From Lachnospiraceae bacterium (lineage in GTDB: Bacteria; Bacillota; Clostridia; Lachnospirales; Lachnospiraceae): a stretch of 41,466 nt of DNA. The notes beneath the pieces are model-generated. The model was not told the origin of the DNA, did not search any database, and saw nothing but the letters and a program-made list of their open reading frames with translations. Of this stretch, positions 8,286-16,215 are shown in pieces. A program made the position numbers and the translations under genes. The stretch is from assembly GCA_017513125.1 (NCBI GenBank), contig JAFWDI010000014.1, forward strand, positions 1-41,466. Direction: 5' to 3'. Each line of letters opens with the position of its first letter. Position 1 is the stretch's first letter.

Positions 8286-8798
8286 ATGGCTGACTATGTA
8301 ATGAACAGGGAAGGCAAGTACGGCTACCTTTTCGTGCAGGACATGAGCGGCGCCCCGGAGAGCAGAAGATCCCCGGAAGCTCTCGCGGGATACAGGCAGT
8401 TCGGAGCCAGGCAGCTGTGGATCGACGGCAACTGCGTGCCGGGCTCGTTCCAGATGAACACCTGCTTCTGGACGAAGGCGAACAAGGAGCTCATGCTTCA
8501 GCACCCCGACGCGCCTGTGGTCACGGGCCATTCGCACTCCTATCCGGAGATCCTCGGATTTGTGGGCACAAATCCCGATGACCCTCTGGATCTCGGCGGA
8601 GAGGTGGAATTCTGGGTGGAGGACGAACCGCATATCATTACCAGATCCACGATGGTCTTCCTTCCCCCGAACATGAAGCATTGCCCGATGTTCATACTGA
8701 ACGTCAAGGACGAGAAGACGCCGATCCTTCACTTCTCGGTCGTGATGAACGAGCTCTACGGATACGAGCAGGGCGGAGAGAAGGTCGATCACGTCTGA
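8286..8798 (+). CDS. cupin-fold protein
   Basis: 170 residues. The central part has cupin-like spacing: VTGHSHSYPEILGFVG (two His and a Glu as potential metal ligands), GGEVEFWVEDE, then VFLPPNMKHCPMFIL with a further His. This suggests a small beta-barrel binding a metal or an organic acid. I do not know a specific function; related proteins occur as unnamed cupins in anaerobes. A strong AAGGAGA precedes the ATG. The LysM peptide gene begins 28 bases after the stop with its own AAAGGAGG, so the two may share a transcript. Confidence 0.7.
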   Translation: MADYVMNREGKYGYLFVQDMSGAPESRRSPEALAGYRQFGARQLWIDGNCVPGSFQMNTCFWTKANKELMLQHPDAPVVTGHSHSYPEILGFVGTNPDDPLDLGGEVEFWVEDEPHIITRSTMVFLPPNMKHCPMFILNVKDEKTPILHFSVVMNELYGYEQGGEKVDHV

Positions 8799-8826
8799 CC
8801 GGTCAGAGATAAAAGGAGGAACAGTT

Positions 8827-9084
8827 ATGTCGGAATTAAACCTGAATGATCTGGAACATGTTTCCGGCGGAGCTTCCGCCGAAGGCGCCCGGAGGACCTA
8901 TATCGTGCAGCCGGGAGATACGCTTTCCGAGATCGCGGCGAAATACGGTACCACCACGAAAAAACTGTCGCTTCTTAACGCGGATATCCTTATCGCGAGT
9001 GCGGAGGAGCGCGGCATCAAGGTGAACGATTCCTCGGAATATGCCGATCACATTTACGCGGGGCAGATCCTGCGGCTTCCCTGA
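8827..9084 (+). CDS. LysM protein with a double-glycine export leader
   Basis: 85 residues. The first 15 (MSELNLNDLEHVSGG) match the double-glycine leader of bacteriocin and ComC-type peptides: hydrophobic residues spaced in LNDLEHVSGG, with cleavage expected after Gly15. The rest (about 24-84) is one LysM domain (YIVQPGDTLSEIAAKYG ... YAGQILRLP) that should bind peptidoglycan GlcNAc, with an extended middle (ADILIASAEERGIKVNDSSEYA). There is no Sec signal. Processing would need a C39-peptidase ABC transporter, which is not in the window. AAAGGAGGAACAGTT precedes the ATG. Confidence 0.85.
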   Translation: MSELNLNDLEHVSGGASAEGARRTYIVQPGDTLSEIAAKYGTTTKKLSLLNADILIASAEERGIKVNDSSEYADHIYAGQILRLP

Positions 9085-9134
9085 CGCGGGAGAACGGCCG
9101 AAGATCCGGGAGGAAAAAGACCGAAGGTTAGATT

Positions 9135-9605
9135 ATGACGAATGAAAAAGCGGCATGGATGTTCCGGAAACTGGAGGAGAACATCCATAAAGACAGATCG
9201 AATCTGAACGGAATGATCGACATCCGTTTCGTTTCATGTTCAGTGGAAGACCGGACAGCGGAATTCTTATTTGTCTCAGAGGACTGGGAGAGAAACGTGT
9301 TCGGCGGCATCCACGGCGGCATGATCGCCGCCGTGCTGGACTCCTGCATGGGCATCACTTCCGGCGTTTACAGCGAAAAACCCGCGAGCACGGTATCGAT
9401 GAATGTGCAGTACCTGCAGCCCGGAACGGGAGCGGAGTATCGTATTCTGATCTCGCTGCCGCATATGGGACGCAGGATCATTCATGCGGCGGCTGAGATG
9501 AAGGATGCTGCCGGCGGTACGAGCTGCGCTATGGCGGAAGCCGTGTTTACCCTGCGGGAGAGCATGGATATGGCAGAACGCCTGGGAGGCAGCGCTCCGG
9601 AATGA
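9135..9605 (+). CDS. PaaI-like hotdog-fold thioesterase
   Basis: 156 residues. The hotdog signature NVFGGIHGGMIAAVLDSCMG is near residues 54-73, followed by ASTVSMNVQYLQPG on the next strands. The HGG motif plus the Asp in LDSC fits the 4HBT/PaaI subgroup, which hydrolyses acyl-CoA thioesters as a dimer or tetramer. The acyl substrate is unknown. A GAAGG site is 8 bases upstream. It lies 50 bases after the LysM gene and 54 before the MBL hydrolase, so a loose operon is possible. Confidence 0.85.
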   Translation: MTNEKAAWMFRKLEENIHKDRSNLNGMIDIRFVSCSVEDRTAEFLFVSEDWERNVFGGIHGGMIAAVLDSCMGITSGVYSEKPASTVSMNVQYLQPGTGAEYRILISLPHMGRRIIHAAAEMKDAAGGTSCAMAEAVFTLRESMDMAERLGGSAPE

Positions 9606-9659
9606 TGAAGGCGCCCCGGGCGGCAGAACCGGAGTCATAAGAGAAAGGACAGGTGGATC

Positions 9660-10295
9660 ATGAGTAAAAAGATCACATGGATCGGTCATTCCTGTTTTAA
9701 GATCGAAGCAGACGGGTTTGCGATCGTGACGGACCCTTATGAGGACGGCTCGGTTCCCGGGATCGGGCCGGTGCGCGAGCAGGCGAACCTCGTGCTGGCC
9801 AGTCATGAACATTTCGATCATAACGCCCGGCAGCTGGTGAAAGTCGAGGAGGCGGCGGAATGCCCGTTCCGGATCACGGAGATCGCGGCCTGGCATGACG
9901 AGGTTCAGGGCGCGAAGCGCGGACCGAACACGATCTATATCATGGAGGCGGAAGGCTTTAAGATCGCGCATCTCGGAGATCTGGGCTGCGATCTGGACGA
10001 GGAGCAGATCGGGCAGCTGAAAGGCCTTGACGTCTGTCTGATCCCGGTCGGCGGCTTCTTTACGATCGACGGGCTGCAGGCGGCGGAGCTGATCAAAAAG
10101 ATCCGGCCGAAAGCCGCGGTCCCGATGCATTACCGGGACGACGCAGCCGGGTTCGGTTTTGACGCGATCAGCGAGGTCAACGTGTTCGCCGGACAGTTCG
10201 ATTCTGTCTGCAGGCTGCCCGGCAGCGTGCTGGATCCGGATGATCTGCCGGATGCGCAGGTCGTGATCCTGCGCCCGCAGAACGCGGAAAAGTAA
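9660..10295 (+). CDS. MBL-fold metal-dependent hydrolase, UPF0173/YtkL-like
   Basis: 211 residues. The metallo-beta-lactamase motif HEHFDH (His49, His51, Asp53, His54) is intact, preceded by ITWIGHSCFKIE and followed by HLGDLG and PMHYRDD, which supply the remaining metal ligands. The short form without extra domains matches the Lactamase_B_3 group of unknown substrate. An AAAGGACAGG-type site lies upstream. It is probably cytoplasmic. Confidence 0.87.
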   Translation: MSKKITWIGHSCFKIEADGFAIVTDPYEDGSVPGIGPVREQANLVLASHEHFDHNARQLVKVEEAAECPFRITEIAAWHDEVQGAKRGPNTIYIMEAEGFKIAHLGDLGCDLDEEQIGQLKGLDVCLIPVGGFFTIDGLQAAELIKKIRPKAAVPMHYRDDAAGFGFDAISEVNVFAGQFDSVCRLPGSVLDPDDLPDAQVVILRPQNAEK

Positions 10296-10372
10296 AACGC
10301 ATTTTTTTCATTGATCATCTTAGTTAAGGCATCTGAGTCGAAATCACGGAGTTTTTCGAACGGAGGATTCCT

Positions 10373-11797
10373 ATGAACAGAAAAGCTGTCGATCTGCTGC
10401 ACGGGCCTGTCCTGGGTAAGCTTCTGGCTTTTTCGATCCCATTGGTCCTGACGCAGTGGCTGCAGACGCTGTTTAACTCCGCAGACAGCATGATCGTCGG
10501 CCGTTGGGGCGGCGAAGGCGCGCTCGCATCCGTGGGGGCGACGTTCTCCCTGAACCTGCTGATCATCTGCTTTTTCGGCGGACTTGCCGCGGGTGTCATG
10601 GTCTGCGCGGGCACAGACTGGGGAGCGGGAGACCGGGAAAGTTTCGACCGGACCGCCCACACAGCCATCCTGCTCGCGTTTCTGGTCGGCCTGTGCGCTA
10701 CGGTAATCATAGAGCTCCTGGCTGCGTCCGTGCTGACGGCCATGCATGTGCCGGAGGACATCCGGCCGGGCGCCATCCTTTATTTCCGGCTGTATTTGCT
10801 CGTCATTCCGGGCCAGATGGTCTATAATGCCGGCGCTTCGATTATGCGCGCGCGGGGTGACTCGCAGCGTCCGCTCATCTTCCTTACGATCGCCGGCGTC
10901 TGCAATGTCTGCCTGAACCTTCTCTTCGTCATCGCATTCCGCTGGGGCGTCTTCGGAGTGGGCATCGCTACGGTCATTACGCAATATCTGTCAGCGGTGC
11001 TGGCATTGATCATCCTGTTCCGACCGGGCTCGGAATACGGCATGCAGTTCAGCCGTCTGCGCCTTCATAAGGATAAAGTGTTCCGCATCATACGGGTCGG
11101 ACTGCCCGCGGGCCTTCAGGCCTCCATGCTGGCGGCTTCGGATATTCCGCTGCAGACCTGCGTAAACAGTCTGGGGTCTCTCGCGGTCGCGGGCAATGCC
11201 GCGGCCCTGAACCTCGACGGCTTTACCTTCTCCGCGATGATGTCCCTCGGCCAGGGGTGCATGGTCTTTACCAGTCAGTGCGTCGGAGCCAGAGATTTCG
11301 CACGCGCGAGGAAAGTGTTGTGGAACGGCATGCTCATGATCGTGGGAATAGGCGCGGTGATCGGATGGCTCTGCGTCCTGTTCCGCATGCAGCTTCTCGG
11401 ACTTTTCCAACCCGGGAACGCGGCCGCGATCGCTTTCGGAGAGCAGCGCGTTATGGCGGTCTGCAGTCTGGCTTTCATCTACGGCTTCCTGGAAAGCATG
11501 AATTCATCCATGCGCGGTTACGCGATCTCAGTGCCGCAGGCGATCATCAACGGACTGGGGCTGTTCGGCTTCCGCACGCTGTGGTCGATCTTTTATTTTC
11601 CGCACCATCAGGATCTGTTCCATCTCTATCTGTCTTATCCTGTGGCGTGGTCGCTCTGCATCGCCGCCATGGCTGCCATCTATGTGCCGATGGTCCGGCG
11701 AAGGGTCGCGAGTATCACAGCGGAAGATGCCGCCCGGAATGCGGTTCCGGCAGACAGCGGGTCCGGCGGTGCGCTCCCGGATAACAGCGGATCATGA
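10373..11797 (+). CDS. MATE family efflux transporter
   Basis: 474 residues with the family opening (LGKLLAFSIPLVLTQWLQTLFNS) and the internal pattern ADSMIVGRWGGEGALASVGA near residue 40. Twelve hydrophobic helices are seen in two halves. It differs clearly from the MATE protein at 283-1659, so it is not a recent tandem copy. The substrate is unknown. GGAGGA lies six bases before the ATG. A bidirectional terminator separates it from the convergent flavoenzyme gene. Confidence 0.92.
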   Translation: MNRKAVDLLHGPVLGKLLAFSIPLVLTQWLQTLFNSADSMIVGRWGGEGALASVGATFSLNLLIICFFGGLAAGVMVCAGTDWGAGDRESFDRTAHTAILLAFLVGLCATVIIELLAASVLTAMHVPEDIRPGAILYFRLYLLVIPGQMVYNAGASIMRARGDSQRPLIFLTIAGVCNVCLNLLFVIAFRWGVFGVGIATVITQYLSAVLALIILFRPGSEYGMQFSRLRLHKDKVFRIIRVGLPAGLQASMLAASDIPLQTCVNSLGSLAVAGNAAALNLDGFTFSAMMSLGQGCMVFTSQCVGARDFARARKVLWNGMLMIVGIGAVIGWLCVLFRMQLLGLFQPGNAAAIAFGEQRVMAVCSLAFIYGFLESMNSSMRGYAISVPQAIINGLGLFGFRTLWSIFYFPHHQDLFHLYLSYPVAWSLCIAAMAAIYVPMVRRRVASITAEDAARNAVPADSGSGGALPDNSGS

Positions 11798-11825
11798 AAG
11801 AGAGAACCTCAGACGATCTGAGACA

Positions 11826-11856
11826 AAGAGACCCGGGCCTGGCGGCCCGGGTCTCT
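11826..11856 (+). terminator. bidirectional terminator between convergent genes
   Basis: AAGAGACCCGGGCC and GGCCCGGGTCTCTT form a perfect 14-bp stem around TGG/C. It lies 28 bases after the MATE stop and 23 bases from the stop of the minus-strand reductase, so it can serve both. Confidence 0.85.
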
Positions 11857-11878
11857 TATTAGTTAACGGATAAGCGTA

Positions 11879-13831
11879 TCACAGATCCAGCACGACGTTG
11901 TGTCCCTGCTCGGTCGCGTTCACGACCTGACCGGCACGGACGCAGTCGCCGATCGCCCAGTACCAGGGCGCCGCGTCGCGCAGCCGCTCGACGCTGTCCC
12001 AGTCTGCCCGCATGCCTGCGGCCAGCAGGATGGAGTCGCAGGGAACGGTGAAGGTCCCTTCCGGTCCGCGGCAGACGAGTCCTTCCTCCGTGACTTCCAC
12101 GGCAGACGTATTCAGATGCAGCCGGATCCGGCTGCTCTTAAACTCGTGCTCGAGTGCGATCTTATGCATCTCGTTCGCTTCCGCGGCGAAATCGTCCTTC
12201 ATTTCCACCACGGTCACGTCCCGGCCCAGACTGTTCAGCCAGACCGCGGTCTCGCTGCCCACCAGGCCGCCGCCGAGGATCACGACGCGCTGACCCAGAT
12301 CGGGATCTGCCTGATGCAGGGCGGAAAGCCCCTTCACCTTCGGGGAATCGATCCCCGGGATCGGCGGGACCACGGGTTTCGCGCCCACCGCGAGCACCAG
12401 GGCGTCCGGGTGCAGCGACTCGATCAGCTCCGGCGTGGCCTCCGTGTTCAGGCGCACCTCCGTGCCGGACTGTTCCACGCGCCGCGCCTGCTGCCTAGCA
12501 TAGGCGTATAGATCGGCCTTGAACGGAACGAATTCCTCGCTGTTTAACTGCCCGCCCAGACGGTCGGACTTCTCGATCAGGATGACTTCGTGCCCCTGCT
12601 CACGGGCGGTGAGAGCGGCCTGCATGCCGCCGGGGCCGCCGCCCACGATGACCAGGCGCTTCGGCGTGGTCGCGGGCCTCCCGTAACGCTGGTCCAGCTC
12701 CCTGCCGATCAGCGGGTTCAGCGCGCAGGAGGTGATGCGGTTCGTCAGGGTCGAGGCGAAGCAGGTGAAGCAGCGGCAGCACTTCGTGATGTCTTCGGCA
12801 TGGCCGGAGAGGGCCTTCTTCGGGAAATCCGGATCCACCAGCAGCTGACGCGCCATGCAGACCAGGTCGGCCTGACCGGTGGCCAGGATCTCTTCGGCCT
12901 GCGCCGGGTCATTGATCCCGCCGACGCACCCGACCGGGGTGTGCTTCATGTGCTTCTTCACGGCAGCGGCCAGATGGACGTTGCTCCCGTGCGGAAGGAA
13001 CATCGAGGGATGGGTCAGCACGAAGCTGTCGCGGTTCTCGTGGACGCCGGCGGAAATGTAGAGGATGTCGACCTTTCCGTCGAGCATCTTGCACATTTCC
13101 ACGCATTCGTCGATATCGTAGCCGCCCTCGACATACTCCGAACCGCTGAGGCGGTACTCGATCGGGAAGTTCGGACCCACGGCCTCGCGGATCTTCTGCA
13201 CGACCAGCAGCGGGAAGCGCATCCGGTTCTCACGGCTGCCGCCCCATTTGTCCGTACGCTTATTCGTGCCGGGAGACATGAACTGGCTCAGAAGCCAGCC
13301 GTGCGCGGCGTGGACGAGCACCATGTCAAATCCCGCCTGCTTGCACAGCGCGGCGGCTTTTCCGAAGCAGTCCGCGATCTCCAGGATCAGCTCCTCGGGC
13401 ATGGCATGGACCTCGCGCCCGTCGGAGAGCACCTCGTCGATCGGGCCGTAGCGGGTGACTGTGTTCGGATCCTGTCCCTGGACCCGGTTTCCGGCGTACT
13501 TTCCGCCGTGCGAGAGCTCAATGCTGGCCAGCGCATTGTGATAATGGATCTCCCTGGCGACCTCGGCCAGCGACGGGAGCATCATCGGGTTGTCCAGCGA
13601 CAGATGCTTCGTGTGGCTGCGGCCGGTGGCCGTGTGCACGATGCCTTCGCTGACCGTGACGACGGCGGCGCCGCCTTTCGCGCGCAGGCCGTAGAAACCG
13701 ATATTCTCCGGCGTCATATCGCCGATCGGGCCCATCTCGGGCGGAGCCATCGGTGCGTTTACGATACGGTTCTTCAGCATGACGCCGCCTACTTTCAGGC
13801 TGCTTCCCAGATGCGGATAATAACGGTTCAT
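11879..13831 (-). CDS. Old Yellow Enzyme-type NADH:flavin oxidoreductase (FadH/BaiCD-like)
   Basis: 650 residues. Residues 1-340 are an FMN TIM barrel (VKNRIVNAPMAP-type start, HAAHGWLLSQFMSPGTN, GGSREN). Four Cys for a 4Fe-4S cluster lie at 351/352, 354, 357 and 369. From 392 there is a pyridine-nucleotide disulfide oxidoreductase part with GGGPGGMQAA (397-406) and a second GGGLVGSE near 530. This is the layout of 2,4-dienoyl-CoA reductase, enoate reductases and the bile-acid enzymes BaiCD/BaiH; the substrate cannot be assigned. Cluster spacing C-x2-C-x2-C-x11-C is one residue shorter than the FadH form. ATG at 13831 follows ACGGAGGACCCCT; an ATG 45 bases upstream lacks such a site. Confidence 0.9.
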   Translation of the reverse strand: MNRYYPHLGSSLKVGGVMLKNRIVNAPMAPPEMGPIGDMTPENIGFYGLRAKGGAAVVTVSEGIVHTATGRSHTKHLSLDNPMMLPSLAEVAREIHYHNALASIELSHGGKYAGNRVQGQDPNTVTRYGPIDEVLSDGREVHAMPEELILEIADCFGKAAALCKQAGFDMVLVHAAHGWLLSQFMSPGTNKRTDKWGGSRENRMRFPLLVVQKIREAVGPNFPIEYRLSGSEYVEGGYDIDECVEMCKMLDGKVDILYISAGVHENRDSFVLTHPSMFLPHGSNVHLAAAVKKHMKHTPVGCVGGINDPAQAEEILATGQADLVCMARQLLVDPDFPKKALSGHAEDITKCCRCFTCFASTLTNRITSCALNPLIGRELDQRYGRPATTPKRLVIVGGGPGGMQAALTAREQGHEVILIEKSDRLGGQLNSEEFVPFKADLYAYARQQARRVEQSGTEVRLNTEATPELIESLHPDALVLAVGAKPVVPPIPGIDSPKVKGLSALHQADPDLGQRVVILGGGLVGSETAVWLNSLGRDVTVVEMKDDFAAEANEMHKIALEHEFKSSRIRLHLNTSAVEVTEEGLVCRGPEGTFTVPCDSILLAAGMRADWDSVERLRDAAPWYWAIGDCVRAGQVVNATEQGHNVVLDL

Positions 13832-13916
13832 AGGGGTCCTCCGTGGTAAAAAGAATTCGGGTTCAATATGGCTCATTTTACCATAAACGGCATGAAAAGA
13901 AAGCGGAGCCGGTTCT

Positions 13917-13926
13917 GTGCTATAAT
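13917..13926 (+). promoter_or_regulatory. extended -10 promoter for galM
   Basis: TGTGCTATAAT (TATAAT 13921-13926 with TGC before it) has no clear -35, as expected for an extended -10. The same eleven-base word stands before the gene at 40433. Confidence 0.6.
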
Positions 13927-13983
13927 AAATGCGGTGTACTGCAGAGAAACGGTTTCCGAACGGACGGAAGTATCAGGGATATT

Positions 13984-14946
13984 ATGATTACGAAAACGCC
14001 ATTTGCCTCATCATCGCACCCTTCGGCCGCGAGGTTCCGGATCACGAACGCCGCGGGGGATTTTGCGGAGATCATCGAATACGGCGCCCGGGTCTCGCGC
14101 ATCTGCGTGAGCGGCCGGGACCTGTGCCTGCGGTATGAGACGGCGGAAGAGTACGAGCGCGACCCGTTTTATCTGGGCGCGGCGGTCGGCCGCGCAGCGA
14201 ACCGCATCCGCGGGGCGGCGTTTCCCCTGAACGGAGAGACGGTCCGCCTGCAGCCGAATGAAGGGCCGAACCTGCTTCACGGCGGCGCGGTGAATTTCAG
14301 TACGGCTCTCTGGACGGGAGAACCGGCGGGAGAAGATGCGGTCCGGTTTCGGCTGACGATAGAAGACGACGGTTTTCCGGGGCGGCTGGACGCGGCGGTC
14401 ACATACAGCTGGACGGATGACGGCGTACTCGGGATCCTCTTCGAGGGGAGAAGCGACGCCGACACGGTCTTCAGCCCGACGAACCACACGTATTTTAATC
14501 TGTCGGGGGACTTCTCGACGCCGGTCTCGGATCACATCGTGGAGATCCGGTCGGAGGCGTATCTGCCGGTGGACGAGGAACATATTCCCAGCGGAGCAGC
14601 GGCGCCGGTCGGGGGCACGCCTTTCGACTTCCGCGCTCCGAGGGAGATCGGGCCGGGCGGTTACGACCACCATTTTGTCTGTTCCGGGGAGCCCGGGACC
14701 CTGCGCACGCTGGCGGAGGCGTATTCGCCCGCGAGCGGGATGCGCCTGACCTGCCGGTCGGACCTGCCCGGGCTGCAGTTTTATACCGGAGACTACCTGA
14801 CCGGCTTCGCGCCGCGGTCGGGGTTCTGCTTCGAGGCGCAGTTCGCGCCGGATGTATTGAACCGGGAAGATGAGCCGAAGCCTTTGCTGAGGGCCGGCGG
14901 GACCGTCCGGTACAGGACGGAGTACAGCATAAGCACGCGAGGATGA
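13984..14946 (+). CDS. galM: aldose 1-epimerase (galactose mutarotase)
   Basis: 320 residues. Family motifs: VGRAANRIRGAAFPLNG, NLLHGG (catalytic-site His), FSPTNHTYFNLSG (second His) and CFEAQFAPDV (general-base Glu). It interconverts alpha and beta anomers of galactose or glucose. The frame stays open to 13843, but family similarity begins at MITKTPF (ATG 13984), 58 bases after a TATAAT box; the ribosome site (CAGGGAT) is modest. The MazG-like gene starts four bases after the stop, so they form an operon. Confidence 0.88.
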   Translation: MITKTPFASSSHPSAARFRITNAAGDFAEIIEYGARVSRICVSGRDLCLRYETAEEYERDPFYLGAAVGRAANRIRGAAFPLNGETVRLQPNEGPNLLHGGAVNFSTALWTGEPAGEDAVRFRLTIEDDGFPGRLDAAVTYSWTDDGVLGILFEGRSDADTVFSPTNHTYFNLSGDFSTPVSDHIVEIRSEAYLPVDEEHIPSGAAAPVGGTPFDFRAPREIGPGGYDHHFVCSGEPGTLRTLAEAYSPASGMRLTCRSDLPGLQFYTGDYLTGFAPRSGFCFEAQFAPDVLNREDEPKPLLRAGGTVRYRTEYSISTRG

Positions 14947-14950
14947 TGAT

Positions 14951-15271
14951 ATGAGAGAGGAAACCATTGCCCGCATCCGCAGATTCACCGAGGACAGAGA
15001 CTGGCAGCAGTTTCACACGCCCGCGAACCTGGCCAAGTCCATTGCCATCGAGGCGGGCGAGCTGCTGGAGTGCTTCCAGTGGAGCGAGACGGAATATGAC
15101 ACGGAGCATGTGAAGGAAGAGCTGGCCGACGTGATGGTCTACTGCCGGAACCTGCTGGACGAGCTCGGTCTGGACGAGGACGAGATCGTCAATGCCAAGA
15201 TGGATAAGAACGAGGCGAAGTACCCCGTCGAAAAGGCCCGGGGCCGGAACACGAAGTATGACCGTCTGTGA
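14951..15271 (+). CDS. MazG-like nucleotide pyrophosphohydrolase
   Basis: 106 residues, all-alpha NTP-PPase of the MazG/RS21-C6 (dCTPase) group. Metal-binding Glu/Asp are seen in IAIEAGELLECFQW (ExxE) and EELADVMVYCRN (ExxD), the diagnostic pair of motifs. It probably removes non-canonical or excess dNTPs. GAGGATGAT precedes the ATG. It ends head-on against the SGNH gene with only 11 bases between stops. Confidence 0.9.
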   Translation: MREETIARIRRFTEDRDWQQFHTPANLAKSIAIEAGELLECFQWSETEYDTEHVKEELADVMVYCRNLLDELGLDEDEIVNAKMDKNEAKYPVEKARGRNTKYDRL

Positions 15272-15272
15272 G

Positions 15273-15304
15273 AGACCGGGCCTTATTCCACGATGGCCCG
15301 GTCT
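15273..15304 (-). terminator. convergent terminator-like hairpin overlapping the SGNH stop
   Basis: AGACCGGGCC (15273-15282) and GGCCCGGTCT (15295-15304) form a perfect 10-bp stem around 12 bases that include the SGNH stop codon. No long U-run follows on either strand. It can act on both convergent transcripts. Confidence 0.6.
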
Positions 15305-16206
15305 ATTAATGCCTGCGCCCAGACCTCGGTCCACTCGATATCGAGGTGTTCGCCGTCATTGCTCAGACCCTCGCGCATGTAGCCGTTCTCATCGATGAAC
15401 AGGTCGTTCACGTCCACGTAGTAGACGCGGTCGCGGCTCTCCGCGAGCTCACGGATCCGGGCATTGATCGCATCCAGGTTCTCCGGCGCGTAATTATCCC
15501 AGCGCTCCACCGCGCCGCGGCTCGCGTGCATGACTGCGTGCAGGACGATGCGTGCGTCCGGCTGCGCCTCGCGCACGGTGTCCAGAAGGACCGTGTACTG
15601 CGTCATCAGGCTTTCGAGCGGGTAGCCCGACTCGTTATAGCCGAGCTGGATGTAGATCTGGTCGTACTGATGCTCCGCGAGCGCACCTTCGAGGGTCTGC
15701 CCCGAGAAATCGTCGTTCGTGACGGTCTCACCGAAGATATTGAACACGGAGAAACCCACGCCGCAGTAATAGCGGGCCGTTCCGAGTCTGCCCCACAGCG
15801 AGAGCTCCTCGGTCCGCGAGTCTCCGATGAACAGCGTGTTATCGAAATAATGCTCGTCGACCGTGACCGGTTCCGGCGCGGCCGTCTCGGTCTGCGGTTC
15901 GGTCTCGGCAGGAGTCCGGGCTTCGGTCTGGGCTTCGGTCTCAGACCCGTCAATGACGGTCCCGGACGCGCCTCCGGGTCCGGCCGGCGCCATGTGCGCC
16001 CGCTGTGCCATGATCTGCCTGTGGTCTTTCAGCACCATCATCGGCAGCGCGATCGTCTGGACCGAGTCATACTGGGGCATGCCCGCCAGCAGCGTCCGCC
16101 GCAGGACCATTCCCGAGACCAGGAGCGCCAGCGCGAAGACCTCCGCGAGGATCAGAAACTTAAAAGCGTAGAACTTGCCTTTTTTCTGTTTTTTCCTTTC
16201 CGCCAT
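15283..16206 (-). CDS. membrane-anchored SGNH-type hydrolase/O-acetylation partner
   Basis: 307 residues. Basic start and one TM segment (about 14-35), then an outer low-complexity Thr/Glu/Pro linker (about 88-113) and an SGNH domain: block I FIGDSR (127-131), GYNESG with the conserved Asn in the block III position, and the DxxH-like DGEHLDIEW near the C-terminus. It should act outside the membrane as an esterase or acyltransferase. It starts 9 bases after the MBOAT stop, with AAGGGGG overlapping that stop. The pairing with MBOAT suggests O-acetylation of a wall polymer or exopolysaccharide, as in AlgI/AlgX- or PatA/PatB-like systems (inference). Confidence 0.82.
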   Translation of the reverse strand: MAERKKQKKGKFYAFKFLILAEVFALALLVSGMVLRRTLLAGMPQYDSVQTIALPMMVLKDHRQIMAQRAHMAPAGPGGASGTVIDGSETEAQTEARTPAETEPQTETAAPEPVTVDEHYFDNTLFIGDSRTEELSLWGRLGTARYYCGVGFSVFNIFGETVTNDDFSGQTLEGALAEHQYDQIYIQLGYNESGYPLESLMTQYTVLLDTVREAQPDARIVLHAVMHASRGAVERWDNYAPENLDAINARIRELAESRDRVYYVDVNDLFIDENGYMREGLSNDGEHLDIEWTEVWAQALIDRAIVE

Positions 16207-16215
16207 GACGCCCCC

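Noticed and set aside
12590..13849. Plus-strand open frame across the Old Yellow Enzyme gene
   Set aside because: No ribosome site or recognisable domain; the minus-strand gene has all cofactor motifs.
15880..15955. Short direct repeats (TTCGGTCT words) that might be a repeat array
   Set aside because: They encode the low-complexity Thr/Glu/Pro linker of the SGNH protein; spacing is irregular and they are not CRISPR-like.
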